This document shows, piece by piece, positions 1-5,661 of a stretch of 5,772 nucleotides of DNA. The DNA is from an uncultured Collinsella sp. (GTDB lineage Bacteria > Actinomycetota > Coriobacteriia > Coriobacteriales > Coriobacteriaceae): assembly GCA_902495945.1 (NCBI GenBank), contig CABUZD010000114.1, positions 1 through 5,772 on the forward strand. The letters are read 5' to 3'. A program made the position numbers and the translations under genes. Within the stretch, counting starts at the first letter, position 1. Every line of letters begins with the position of its first letter. The notes under the pieces were generated by a model, which ran no database searches, was not told where the DNA came from, and saw nothing but the letters and a program-made list of their open reading frames with translations.

Positions 1-636
1 GTTCCCGAGATGTTCGACCTCTTTGTGACCCCGCTCGTCTCGGTGTTCGTGACCGTGCTCGTGACGCTCGTTGCCGTCGGCCCCATCTTTGTCTGGGCCG
101 AGAACGCCATCCTCGGTCTGATCCAGGCCCTGCTGACCCTGCCCTTCGGCATCGGTTCCTTTATCGTCGGCCTGTTCTATGCCCCCACGGTCGTTACCGG
201 TATCCACCAGATGTACACCGCCATCGACCTGGGCCAGCTCGCTCAGTACGGCGTGACCTACTGGCTGCCCATCGCCAGCGCTGCAAACATCGCCCAGGGT
301 GGCGCAGCGCTTGCCGTTGCCTTTAAGACCCGCGATGCCAAGATTAAGGGCCTGGCGCTTCCTTCGGCTCTGTCCGCCTTCATGGGCATTACCGAGCCTG
401 CCATCTTCGGCGTGAACCTGCGTTTCTTTAAGCCCTTCATCGCCGGCTGCATCGGCGGCGGTTGCGGTGCCCTGGTCTGCGCGCTCACTTCGCTGGCTGC
501 CTCCGGCACGGGCGTTACCGGTATCTTCGGTATCCTGCTGTGCCTGGCCCAGCCCGTGCAGTACGCGATCATGTTTGCGGTCGCCGCGGTCGTTTCCTTT
601 GCCGTCTCGTTTGTCCTGTACATGGTAGAGCCCTAG
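1..636 (+). CDS. scrA: PTS sucrose-family permease, EIIC domain C-terminal part (5' partial)
   Basis: The frame is open from base 1 (V-P-E-M-F-D) to TAG at 634-636, so 211 residues are visible and the start lies outside the window. The protein is a hydrophobic inner-membrane segment of a phosphotransferase EIIC domain of the glucose/sucrose superfamily. Diagnostic stretches are DLFVTPLVSV, the loop VVTGIHQMYTAID, NIAQGGAALAVAF, and the sugar-binding GITEPAIFGVNLR with GITEP at 385-399. By family knowledge the enzyme takes up sucrose and phosphorylates it to sucrose-6-phosphate. The frame stops straight after the last membrane helix (YMVEP), so no EIIA domain is fused at the C-terminus, and an EIIA-Glc-type protein must act in trans. 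The sucrose assignment rests on the adjacent scrB as well as on the motifs; a trehalose or beta-glucoside relative is less likely. Codons are strongly C-ending, suggesting good expression. Confidence 0.9.
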   Translation, partial: VPEMFDLFVTPLVSVFVTVLVTLVAVGPIFVWAENAILGLIQALLTLPFGIGSFIVGLFYAPTVVTGIHQMYTAIDLGQLAQYGVTYWLPIASAANIAQGGAALAVAFKTRDAKIKGLALPSALSAFMGITEPAIFGVNLRFFKPFIAGCIGGGCGALVCALTSLAASGTGVTGIFGILLCLAQPVQYAIMFAVAAVVSFAVSFVLYMVEP

Positions 637-673
637 GCTTCCGAGCAGGCCTAAGAGCTTTTGATTGAGGGGT

Positions 674-703
674 GCCCGCGGGTTGTATGCTCGCGGGCGT
701 TTC
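674..703 (+). terminator. Weak or partial terminator hairpin after the PTS gene
   Basis: A perfect 7-bp GC stem (674-680 with 692-698) can be extended by G-U pairs (681/691, 683/689) and one G-C pair to about 10 bp, with a 5-nt loop. Only three T's follow (700-702), so efficient intrinsic termination is doubtful. It may lower, rather than stop, read-through into scrB, or act as an mRNA-stabilising hairpin. Confidence 0.35.
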
Positions 704-749
704 CCGCATTTGGCGCCGATCTCTGGCGCCTTGTAACTTTCGATCCGTT

Positions 750-753
750 AGGA
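750..753 (+). promoter_or_regulatory. Ribosome binding site of scrB
   Basis: AGGA lies 7 nt before the ATG at 761. It is a short Shine-Dalgarno match but correctly spaced, and it supports this start over the internal Met35, which would delete conserved residues just ahead of the WLNDPNG motif. Confidence 0.6.
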
Positions 754-760
754 CTTTGAT

Positions 761-2302
761 ATGTCTAATGCACTTGGTCGCGATCTTGCAAAACTGGTTG
801 CCGCTGTTGACGCCGCCGCCACTGAGTGCGGTCATGGCGCATATGGCCAGCGCTTCCACATTATGCCGCCGGCGGGCTGGCTCAACGACCCCAACGGTCT
901 TTGCCAGGCGGGCGGCGTGTTCCATGCCTATTTTCAGTATGCGCCGTTTGATGTCGAGGGTGGCGTTAAGGTCTGGGGCCATGCGACGAGTCGCGATCTT
1001 ATGACGTGGGACTACGTTGGCGCCCCACTGCTGCCCGACGAGCCATTCGATTGCCATGGCGTGTATTCGGGCTCCGCGCTTGCCGAGGACGGTCGCATTC
1101 GCGTGCTCTATACGGGCAACGTGAAGCTTTCCGATGCGGACGGCACGTACGACTACGTCAATACCGGCCGCCGCGCCGATACCGTCTATGTTGAGAGCGT
1201 TGATGGCCTTGCCGGTCGGGAGTTCAGCCAAAAGCGCGTGGTGCTGGCGTCCGATGATTATCCCGAGGACTTGACCTGCCATGTGCGCGATCCCAAGGTG
1301 TGGCGTGACGCGGACGGGCGTTATCACATGGTGCTGGGCGCGCGTCGTCGCGTGGATGGCCCGCATGTCGATAGTCGATTTTGCGCTATGCACGGAGAGG
1401 GTGCCGGGCGCGATGTGGGCGAGATCTTGGTGTATGGCTCGGCCGATATGTTGAGCTGGGAGCTTGAGAGCCGTGTGTCTACGCCTGAGCGTTTTGGCTT
1501 TATGTGGGAGTGCCCGGGGTATCTTGAGCTTAAGGCCGATGACGGTGTGCCGGTGAAGTTCCTATCCTTCTCGCCCCAGGGCCTTGAGGGCGGCCGTTGG
1601 GACCGCGGCAACGTATACGCCGCTGGCTACATGCCTGTATCGGGCGACATTACCGGTGGTGACGGTGCCTATGAGCTGGGCGAGTTCCGCCTGTGGGACG
1701 CCGGTTTTGACTTCTATGCTCCGCAGGAGTTCACGGCCGAGGACGGTCGCCACATTCTGATCGGCTGGATGGGCATGCCCGATGAGCCGACCTATGGCAA
1801 CGCACCCACCGTGGTGTGCGGCTGGCAGCACTGCATGACGGTGCCGCGCGAGCTTACGGCTGGTGACGGCGGCGTGGTACTGCAGCAGCCGGCGCGTGAG
1901 ATCGAGCGCCATTATGCCTCGGTGCGTGTGGGGGAGGGCTCGCTGGAGGTTTCCGGCGATACCTGCTTTGACGTTGTTGTTGACGGTGTCGACGATGCGT
2001 TCACCGCGACCGTTGATGGCGAGCTGAAGCTGGCGTTTGTGCCCGCTGAGGGCGAACTGCCCTCGCGCTTTGAGATGCGATTTACCGATGAGGGTCGCGC
2101 TTCTGCCGGCTGCGGTCGTACCGTGCGTTGGGAGCCCGTTGACGAGGTTCGTAACGTGCGCATTGTTGGCGATGTCTCGTCGGTCGAGGTGTTTGTGAAC
2201 GATGGCGCGCTCGTATTTTCGACGCGCATCTATCCCGAGGCCTATGGCGTGACCGTTGACGCTCCGGGCGCGGATGTGACCTACCACGCGCTCAACATCT
2301 AG
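761..2302 (+). CDS. scrB: Sucrose-6-phosphate hydrolase (GH32 invertase family)
   Basis: This cytoplasmic enzyme hydrolyses sucrose-6-phosphate made by the PTS into glucose-6-phosphate and fructose. All three GH32 catalytic elements are visible: WLNDPNG with the nucleophile D43, the RDP motif at R176-D177-P178 (transition-state Asp), and ECPGY with the acid/base E250. Family-typical FYAPQEF (318-324), GWMGMP (335-340) and GWQHCMTVPREL follow. The five-bladed propeller therefore spans roughly 30-370, and a C-terminal beta-sandwich from about 375 ends in VEVFVNDGALVFSTRIYP (V475 onward), as expected. At 513 residues it is slightly longer than many ScrB/SacA proteins. There is no signal peptide, which fits an intracellular phospho-sucrose substrate and argues against a secreted inulinase or levanase. 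It sits 124 bp downstream of the PTS gene on the same strand. Specificity is inferred from that neighbour. Confidence 0.95.
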   Translation: MSNALGRDLAKLVAAVDAAATECGHGAYGQRFHIMPPAGWLNDPNGLCQAGGVFHAYFQYAPFDVEGGVKVWGHATSRDLMTWDYVGAPLLPDEPFDCHGVYSGSALAEDGRIRVLYTGNVKLSDADGTYDYVNTGRRADTVYVESVDGLAGREFSQKRVVLASDDYPEDLTCHVRDPKVWRDADGRYHMVLGARRRVDGPHVDSRFCAMHGEGAGRDVGEILVYGSADMLSWELESRVSTPERFGFMWECPGYLELKADDGVPVKFLSFSPQGLEGGRWDRGNVYAAGYMPVSGDITGGDGAYELGEFRLWDAGFDFYAPQEFTAEDGRHILIGWMGMPDEPTYGNAPTVVCGWQHCMTVPRELTAGDGGVVLQQPAREIERHYASVRVGEGSLEVSGDTCFDVVVDGVDDAFTATVDGELKLAFVPAEGELPSRFEMRFTDEGRASAGCGRTVRWEPVDEVRNVRIVGDVSSVEVFVNDGALVFSTRIYPEAYGVTVDAPGADVTYHALNI

Positions 2303-2324
2303 GCGTTTCGTCGCATATCGGCGC

Positions 2325-2330
2325 TATACT
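2325..2330 (+). promoter_or_regulatory. Candidate -10 element for the PLP-fold gene
   Basis: TATACT matches TATAAT at 5 of 6 positions. No convincing -35 is present: GGCGTT lies at the 17-bp distance. If active, transcription would begin near 2337 and the mRNA leader would contain the whole terminator hairpin that follows. Confidence 0.4.
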
Positions 2331-2340
2331 GCAGCCGTTG

Positions 2341-2379
2341 CCCACGATGCGGGGAACACCCGCATCGTGGGTTTTTGTT
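2341..2379 (+). terminator. Strong intrinsic terminator after scrB
   Basis: A perfect 13-bp stem (2341-2353 with 2359-2371), GC-rich with the loop GAACA, is followed directly by TTTTTGTT. This is a textbook Rho-independent terminator 38 bp after the scrB stop. The next gene's Shine-Dalgarno begins only about 7 nt beyond the T-tract. Confidence 0.92.
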
Positions 2380-2385
2380 AATGAA

Positions 2386-2391
2386 GGGAGG
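2386..2391 (+). promoter_or_regulatory. Ribosome binding site deciding the start at 2399
   Basis: GGGAGG (within AAGGGAGGT) ends 7 nt before ATG 2399, a near-ideal Shine-Dalgarno. In-frame TTG 2375 and ATG 2381 lie in or beside the terminator T-tract with no ribosome site, so they are rejected as starts. Confidence 0.8.
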
Positions 2392-2398
2392 TTGCCGT

Positions 2399-3403
2399 AT
2401 GGGCGTACAGCAGCTAGAAGAGGCCTGGGCTTTGAGGACCGATGCGCGTGAGGCGCGGTTGTTTGCGGCCCCGCATGTGCCGGCGGCGCTGTCGCTGTTG
2501 GGGATTGTGCGTCCCGGTGACTGCCTGGTGGCCTTTGCGGATGACTTTGCCGATGCGTTTGCGAGCGGCTTTGATGGCTGCGATGTTGTGCTCGTGGGCT
2601 CGCCGTCCGCCGAGGCGTTTGCCGCCGCATCCGAGGGCTTTGATGCTTCGTTTGATGCCGGGGGTCCGCACCTGTGGTGGTTCGTCAACTCCATCGGCGG
2701 GTTTGGTCTGCGTGTGCCCGACCTTCGCGCTCTGGGCCGCGCGGCGCGTGAGGCCCGCGCGTTGCTGGTTGTGGACAACACCGTGGCGTTGGCTTTTGGC
2801 TGCGATCCGCTGCGGCTGGGTGCTGCGCTGTCGCTTGAGGCACTCGATCGCGTGTGCGCCGGCAAGGCTCCGTGCAAACTCGTTGCCGCTTCGGTGGCGC
2901 GCTCGCAGCTCAAACGCCATCATGTGGATGCTGCTGCCGAGTGCGCGCATGCCCTGCTTGAGGGCTGCGGCTTGGCCAAGCTTGATTTGCCTGCTGACGA
3001 GGCCGCTGTGCTGGAGCGCGGGTTCGACTCGCTCGACGCTCGCATGCAGGCTCACTTTGACCGCGCACGTGCGCTGGCCGAGTATCTGGCCGCCAACGAG
3101 ATGGTGCGCAACGTGCGCTATCCCGGGCTGAGCTCTCATCCCGACCATGCGGTTGCAACGGGAATCCTCGAGCACGGCTTTGGTCCGGCAGTTGAATTTG
3201 ACCTTATCGAGCGTAGCTCAGGCGAGCTGTTCGATGCTTTGCCCGGGGAGTTTCGCACATTGCCCGCCGGTGGCGCAACGACGCGCCTTTCGGCCCCACG
3301 TGGCAAGCAGGGGAGCACCATCCGCCTCTACGCCGGCACCGACAACCCACTGGTTGTGGCGTCAACCCTAGATAACGCCCTTCGCAAATTAGCTACTCTT
3401 TGA
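2399..3403 (+). CDS. Divergent Cys/Met-metabolism PLP-fold protein, possibly without PLP lysine
   Basis: The 334-residue protein resembles the cystathionine gamma-synthase / gamma-lyase (fold-type I PLP) family. Seen: LLVVDNT with D126, the Asp that contacts the PLP ring nitrogen in the family; DPLRLGA after it; a well-kept C-terminal domain with RYPGLSSHP (240-248), GFGPAVEFDL, and IRLYAGTDNP with R309, the usual carboxylate-binding Arg. Altered: the family's ESPTNP-like loop reads VNSIGGFG (96-103). Where the H-S-x-T-K Schiff-base lysine is expected, about 23 residues after VDNT, there is L-D-R (R151), with K156 and K160 only nearby. The N-terminal Y-x-R / NPT region is not recognisable. 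Usual members have about 380-400 residues, so it is short. It may be an enzyme with a shifted lysine, a different PLP specialist, or a non-catalytic paralogue. The gene is monocistronic and converges on the regulator, with an 11-bp overlap at the stops. Its substrate is unknown. Confidence 0.75.
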   Translation: MGVQQLEEAWALRTDAREARLFAAPHVPAALSLLGIVRPGDCLVAFADDFADAFASGFDGCDVVLVGSPSAEAFAAASEGFDASFDAGGPHLWWFVNSIGGFGLRVPDLRALGRAAREARALLVVDNTVALAFGCDPLRLGAALSLEALDRVCAGKAPCKLVAASVARSQLKRHHVDAAAECAHALLEGCGLAKLDLPADEAAVLERGFDSLDARMQAHFDRARALAEYLAANEMVRNVRYPGLSSHPDHAVATGILEHGFGPAVEFDLIERSSGELFDALPGEFRTLPAGGATTRLSAPRGKQGSTIRLYAGTDNPLVVASTLDNALRKLATL

Positions 3404-3737
3404 TGCTGGCGATGAGGTCGTTTGCTTTGGTGGCAATGACGTTGTTGATGTCGGCCTGCAGCTCTTCGTAGACCGCTATGGCTCGCTCACCGGCGGGGGT
3501 GAGGGTGGATCCGCGGGCGCCGTCGCGCTCGATGAGCTTGCAGCCCAGCTGACCTTCTGCCTCGTTTACAATGCGCCAGGCCTTGGAATACGCCATGCCC
3601 ATGCTCTTGGCGGCTCGGTTGAGCGAGTGCTCGCGGGCGATACCCTGCAGCAGCAAGACGCAGCCGTGGCCGAAGACGCCCGGCAAATCCTTGTCGCACG
3701 CTTGAATGACCAACTTTGCCGTCGTCTTGTACTCCAT
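3393..3737 (-). CDS. Single-domain ModE/LysR-like winged-helix transcription regulator
   Basis: The 114-residue protein has an N-terminal winged helix-turn-helix like that of ModE. HTH helices lie within SLNRAAKSMGMAYSKAWRIV (38-57), followed by NEAEGQLGCKLIE, a basic wing (RDGARGS, 71-77), the typical LTPAGERAI (79-87), and an amphipathic tail (88-114) likely used for dimerisation. The molybdate-binding Mop domains of full ModE are absent, so its signal is unknown. I chose ATG 3737; an in-frame GTG at 3746 (117 residues) is possible. GGGGAG lies 11 nt before the ATG but only 2 nt before the GTG, and GGAG lies 3 nt before the ATG, so the spacing is not ideal for either. It diverges from guaB and converges on the PLP-fold gene. 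Autoregulation through the shared gap is plausible but unproven. Confidence 0.85.
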   Translation of the reverse strand: MEYKTTAKLVIQACDKDLPGVFGHGCVLLLQGIAREHSLNRAAKSMGMAYSKAWRIVNEAEGQLGCKLIERDGARGSTLTPAGERAIAVYEELQADINNVIATKANDLIASIKE

Positions 3738-3762
3738 GTGCTCCACGTCTCCCCGCTAAAGT

Positions 3763-3777
3763 GTTTGCTGGGCAAAC
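3763..3777. repeat. Inverted repeat in the regulator's leader, possible operator
   Basis: GTTTGC, TGG, GCAAAC is a perfect 6-bp dyad with a 3-bp centre. It lies about 25 bp upstream of the regulator's ATG, within its predicted leader. Its size suits a dimeric winged-helix protein, so it is a candidate autoregulatory operator; an RNA hairpin in the leader is the alternative. Confidence 0.35.
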
Positions 3778-3821
3778 GCAAAGCCTGCGTCAAACCCTCG
3801 TGTGCTCTTCTTAAATCATGC

Positions 3822-3830
3822 ATTGTAGCA
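3822..3830 (-). promoter_or_regulatory. Candidate extended -10 promoter of the regulator gene
   Basis: On the minus strand the sequence reads TGCTACAAT: a TACAAT hexamer (5 of 6 matches) with the TGn extension, which can make up for the lack of a -35. Transcription would start near 3815, leaving a leader of about 78 nt. Confidence 0.4.
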
Positions 3831-3851
3831 GTCAAAGTGCGTTAAGATACT
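3823..3851 (+). promoter_or_regulatory. Candidate guaB promoter
   Basis: TTGTAG (3823-3828) as -35, a 17-bp spacer, and GATACT (3846-3851) as -10. The -10 resembles the TATACT seen before the PLP-fold gene. The -35 keeps only the TTG core. The predicted start near 3858 gives a leader of about 73 nt. The -35 overlaps the -10 of the divergent regulator promoter. Confidence 0.45.
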
Positions 3852-3860
3852 TCCCCAGTA

Positions 3861-3880
3861 TTGGGCGCCCAAGGTTGGGC
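3861..3880 (+). repeat. Three alternating TTGGGC/GCCCAA half-sites in the guaB leader
   Basis: TTGGGC (3861-3866), GCCCAA (3867-3872), GG, TTGGGC (3875-3880). The first two form a perfect 12-bp palindrome. The second and third form a tight dyad that could fold as a 5-bp RNA hairpin with an AGGT loop. The position just after the predicted start suits a repressor operator or a small leader switch. Confidence 0.45.
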
Positions 3881-3902
3881 TGGGTCCTACGAGGCCTGCA
3901 GC

Positions 3903-3912
3903 CGACCGGTCG
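3903..3912. repeat. 10-bp palindrome before the guaB ribosome site
   Basis: CGACCGGTCG is a perfect 10-bp palindrome ending 8 nt before the Shine-Dalgarno. It could be a binding site, or chance in GC-rich DNA. Confidence 0.25.
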
Positions 3913-3919
3913 CATGGAA

Positions 3920-3926
3920 AAAGGAG
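3920..3926 (+). promoter_or_regulatory. Strong ribosome binding site of guaB
   Basis: AAAGGAG lies 4 nt before ATG 3931. It is a strong match with slightly short spacing and fixes the start of the 503-residue IMP dehydrogenase. Confidence 0.8.
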
Positions 3927-3930
3927 AAAC

Positions 3931-5442
3931 ATGGCTACGTTCTTTCCCGGTGAGTCCCACACGTTTTCGGAGTATCTGCTGGTCCCTGGTTACTCGTCCT
4001 CGCAGTGCATCCCCAACAACGTCTCTCTTAAGACGCCGCTAACCCGCTTTAAGCGCGGTGAGAAGCCGGCAATCACCCTGAACATCCCCATGGTTTCCGC
4101 CATCTTGCAGTCCGTCTCGGGCGTCGACATGGGTGTCGCGCTCGCTACCGAGGGCGGCCTGTCCTTCATTTACGGTTCCCAGAGCGCCGAGTCCGAGGCC
4201 GCCATGGTCAAGGCCGTCAAGGATCACAAGGCTGGCTTCGTTCAGTCCGATTCCACGCTGACCCCCGATATGACCATGGAGCAGGTCATCGAGCTCAAGG
4301 AGAAGACCGGTCACTCCACCATGCCGGTTACCGACGACGGCACTCCCAAGGGCAAGCTTCTGGGCATCGTCACCAGCCGTGACTATCGCCCCAGTCGCGA
4401 TGACCACCAGACGAAGGTCTCCGAGTTCATGACCCCGCGTGAGCAGCTCATCGTGGGCGACAAGAACATCAGCCTCAAGGTTGCCAACGACGTCATCTGG
4501 GACAACAAGCTTAACGCCCTGCCCATCGTCGACGACAACGATCACCTTATGGGCATTGTCTTCCGCAAGGACTACGACAGCCACAAGACCAATCCCAACG
4601 AGCTGCTCGATAACGACAAGCGCTACATGGTCGGCGCCGGTATCAACACCCGCGACTATGCCGAGCGCGTGCCGCTGCTCATTGAGGCCGGCGCCGATGT
4701 CCTGTGCATCGACTCCTCCGAGGGCTTCAGCGAGTGGCAGAAGCGCACCATCGAGTGGATTCGCGCCAACTACGGCGAGGACGTCAAGGTCGGTGCCGGT
4801 AACGTCGTCGACGCCGAGGGCTTCCGCTTCCTGGCCGACTGCGGTGCCGACTTCATCAAGGTCGGTATCGGCGGCGGTTCCATCTGCATTACCCGCGAGA
4901 CCAAGGGTATCGGTCGTGGCCAGGCCACCGCGTTGATCGACGTCTGCCGCGCCCGTGACGAGTACTACGAGGAGACCGGTGTTTACGTGCCCGTGTGCTC
5001 CGACGGCGGTATCGTCTACGACTACCACATGACGCTCGCCCTGGCCATGGGTGCCGACTTTATGATGCTGGGCCGTTACTTCGCCCGCTTCGACGAGAGC
5101 CCGACCGAGCGCGTCAACGTCAACGGCCAGTACATGAAGGAGTACTGGGGCGAGGGTTCCGCGCGTGCCCGCAACTGGCAGCGCTACGACCTAGGCGGCG
5201 CCGCGAAGCTCAGCTTCGTCGAGGGCGTCGACTCCTACGTTCCCTACGCCGGCTCCCTCAAGGACGGTGTGGGCGGCACGCTCTACAAGGTCAAGTCCAC
5301 GATGTGCAACTGCGGTGCCCTCTCGATCCCCGAGCTCCAGGAAAAGGCACGCCTAACGCTGGTTAGCTCCACCTCCATCGTCGAAGGCGGCGCCCACGAT
5401 GTAGTCGTCAAGGATTCCCAGCAGAGCGTCAGCTACCGCTAG
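3931..5442 (+). CDS. guaB: IMP dehydrogenase, Tritrichomonas-like 503-residue type
   Basis: This enzyme oxidises IMP to XMP with NAD+, the committed step of guanine nucleotide synthesis. The (beta/alpha)8 barrel is interrupted at about residues 111-219 by two CBS domains (TMEQVIELKEKTGHSTMPV and NKLNALPIVDDNDHLMGIV). Catalytic parts are all visible: D261 in CIDSSEG, the loop GGGSICITRE with C319, SDGG with the phosphate-site D358, and the mobile flap ARNWQRYDLGG with R418 and Y419. The tail has STMCNCGALSIPEL and VSSTSIVEGGAHDVVVKD. From memory, these residue numbers and flap wording agree with the Tritrichomonas foetus enzyme rather than the common E. coli-type GuaB. Codons are strongly C-ending, as expected of a highly expressed housekeeping gene. 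It has its own promoter candidate and diverges from the winged-helix regulator. Confidence 0.97.
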   Translation: MATFFPGESHTFSEYLLVPGYSSSQCIPNNVSLKTPLTRFKRGEKPAITLNIPMVSAILQSVSGVDMGVALATEGGLSFIYGSQSAESEAAMVKAVKDHKAGFVQSDSTLTPDMTMEQVIELKEKTGHSTMPVTDDGTPKGKLLGIVTSRDYRPSRDDHQTKVSEFMTPREQLIVGDKNISLKVANDVIWDNKLNALPIVDDNDHLMGIVFRKDYDSHKTNPNELLDNDKRYMVGAGINTRDYAERVPLLIEAGADVLCIDSSEGFSEWQKRTIEWIRANYGEDVKVGAGNVVDAEGFRFLADCGADFIKVGIGGGSICITRETKGIGRGQATALIDVCRARDEYYEETGVYVPVCSDGGIVYDYHMTLALAMGADFMMLGRYFARFDESPTERVNVNGQYMKEYWGEGSARARNWQRYDLGGAAKLSFVEGVDSYVPYAGSLKDGVGGTLYKVKSTMCNCGALSIPELQEKARLTLVSSTSIVEGGAHDVVVKDSQQSVSYR

Positions 5443-5443
5443 G

Positions 5444-5545
5444 CGGCTTTCCCAAGCACCGCACCTTGCCGTTCAAACCGTCGCTCGCGTACCAAAGTAC
5501 GCGTCGCTCCTCTTTCACGGCAATCTGCGGCACTTGGAAAACCCG
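5444..5545. repeat. 102-nt imperfect palindrome in register after guaB
   Basis: Both arms pair around one centre with no bulges: 5444-5446/5543-5545, 5448-5450/5539-5541, 5452-5456/5533-5537 (CCAAG/CTTGG), 5459-5463/5526-5530 (CCGCA/TGCGG), 5466-5472/5517-5523 (TTGCCGT/ACGGCAA), 5475-5476/5513-5514 and 5486-5492/5497-5503 (CGCGTAC/GTACGCG) with loop CAAA. Internal loops are symmetric. GTCGCTC occurs as a direct repeat at 5480-5486 and 5503-5509. There is no T-tract on either side, so it is not an ordinary terminator. It resembles a REP- or MITE-like intergenic palindrome; copies elsewhere would be needed to show that. Confidence 0.7.
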
Positions 5546-5562
5546 ACCATGCTTGGGCGGGT
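5541..5562. repeat. Small hairpin adjoining the long palindrome
   Basis: ACCCG (5541-5545) pairs with CGGGT (5558-5562), and CCA (5547-5549) with TGG (5554-5556), loop TGCT. It shares 5541-5545 with the long palindrome, so the two folds exclude each other at the base. On the minus strand the stem is followed by TTTTCC, so it could be a weak leftward terminator; the plus strand has no T-tract. Confidence 0.4.
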
Positions 5563-5601
5563 AACAATTAGTTGTTGATTCAAAACCACGTTATTTAGAT
5601 A

Positions 5602-5645
5602 AAGCGAGATGCATGCAAGTCGCAGGCATCTCGCTTGTCGTATTT
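5602..5645. terminator. Possible bidirectional terminator hairpin
   Basis: AAGCGAGATGC (5602-5612) pairs perfectly with GCATCTCGCTT (5626-5636), and after one mismatch TGC/GCA adds three pairs around the loop AAGTC. On the plus strand TTGTCGTATTT follows; on the minus strand TTTATCTAAAT. It lies between guaB and the possible leftward gene at the window's end, where a shared terminator would be expected. The T-tracts are broken, so efficiency is uncertain. Confidence 0.55.
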
Positions 5646-5661
5646 GCTATCATCATGCGAG

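Larger units (their letters stand above)
637..760 (+). other. Gap between PTS permease and scrB with two small hairpins
   Basis: This 124-bp gap contains two inverted repeats. GCCCGCG at 674-680 pairs with CGCGGGC at 692-698. GGCGCC occurs at 712-717 and 725-730, in the direct repeat TGGCGCC. A weak promoter-like pair, TTGATT 661-666 and TATGCT 686-691, has a 19-bp spacer and is not convincing. I found no clear LacI-type operator. Whether scrB has its own promoter or is read from the permease transcript cannot be decided here. Confidence 0.4.

Noticed and set aside
1562..2287. Long open frame on the minus strand inside scrB
   Set aside because: Antisense shadow of a high-GC gene. It has no recognisable domains and no ribosome site worth the name, and scrB in this region carries conserved GH32 motifs.
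2375..2398. Eight-codon N-terminal extension of the PLP-fold protein from TTG 2375 or ATG 2381
   Set aside because: These starts lie in or beside the terminator T-tract. The extension would be translated from the Shine-Dalgarno GGGAGG itself, which clearly serves ATG 2399.
4039..5028. Long open frame (329 codons) on the minus strand inside guaB
   Set aside because: It is rich in V, D, G and L in the pattern produced by antisense of a C-ending-codon gene, has no family motifs, and lies wholly over the well-supported guaB.
5444..5545. Long palindrome as the guaB intrinsic terminator
   Set aside because: No T-tract follows the right arm (AAAACCCG) or the left arm on the minus strand, and the arms are much longer than normal terminators.
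5645..5653. TGCTATCAT as a plus-strand extended -10 promoter
   Set aside because: The hexamer is good, but there is no -35 and no identified downstream gene in the window. It is kept only as a supporting point in the structured-RNA finding.
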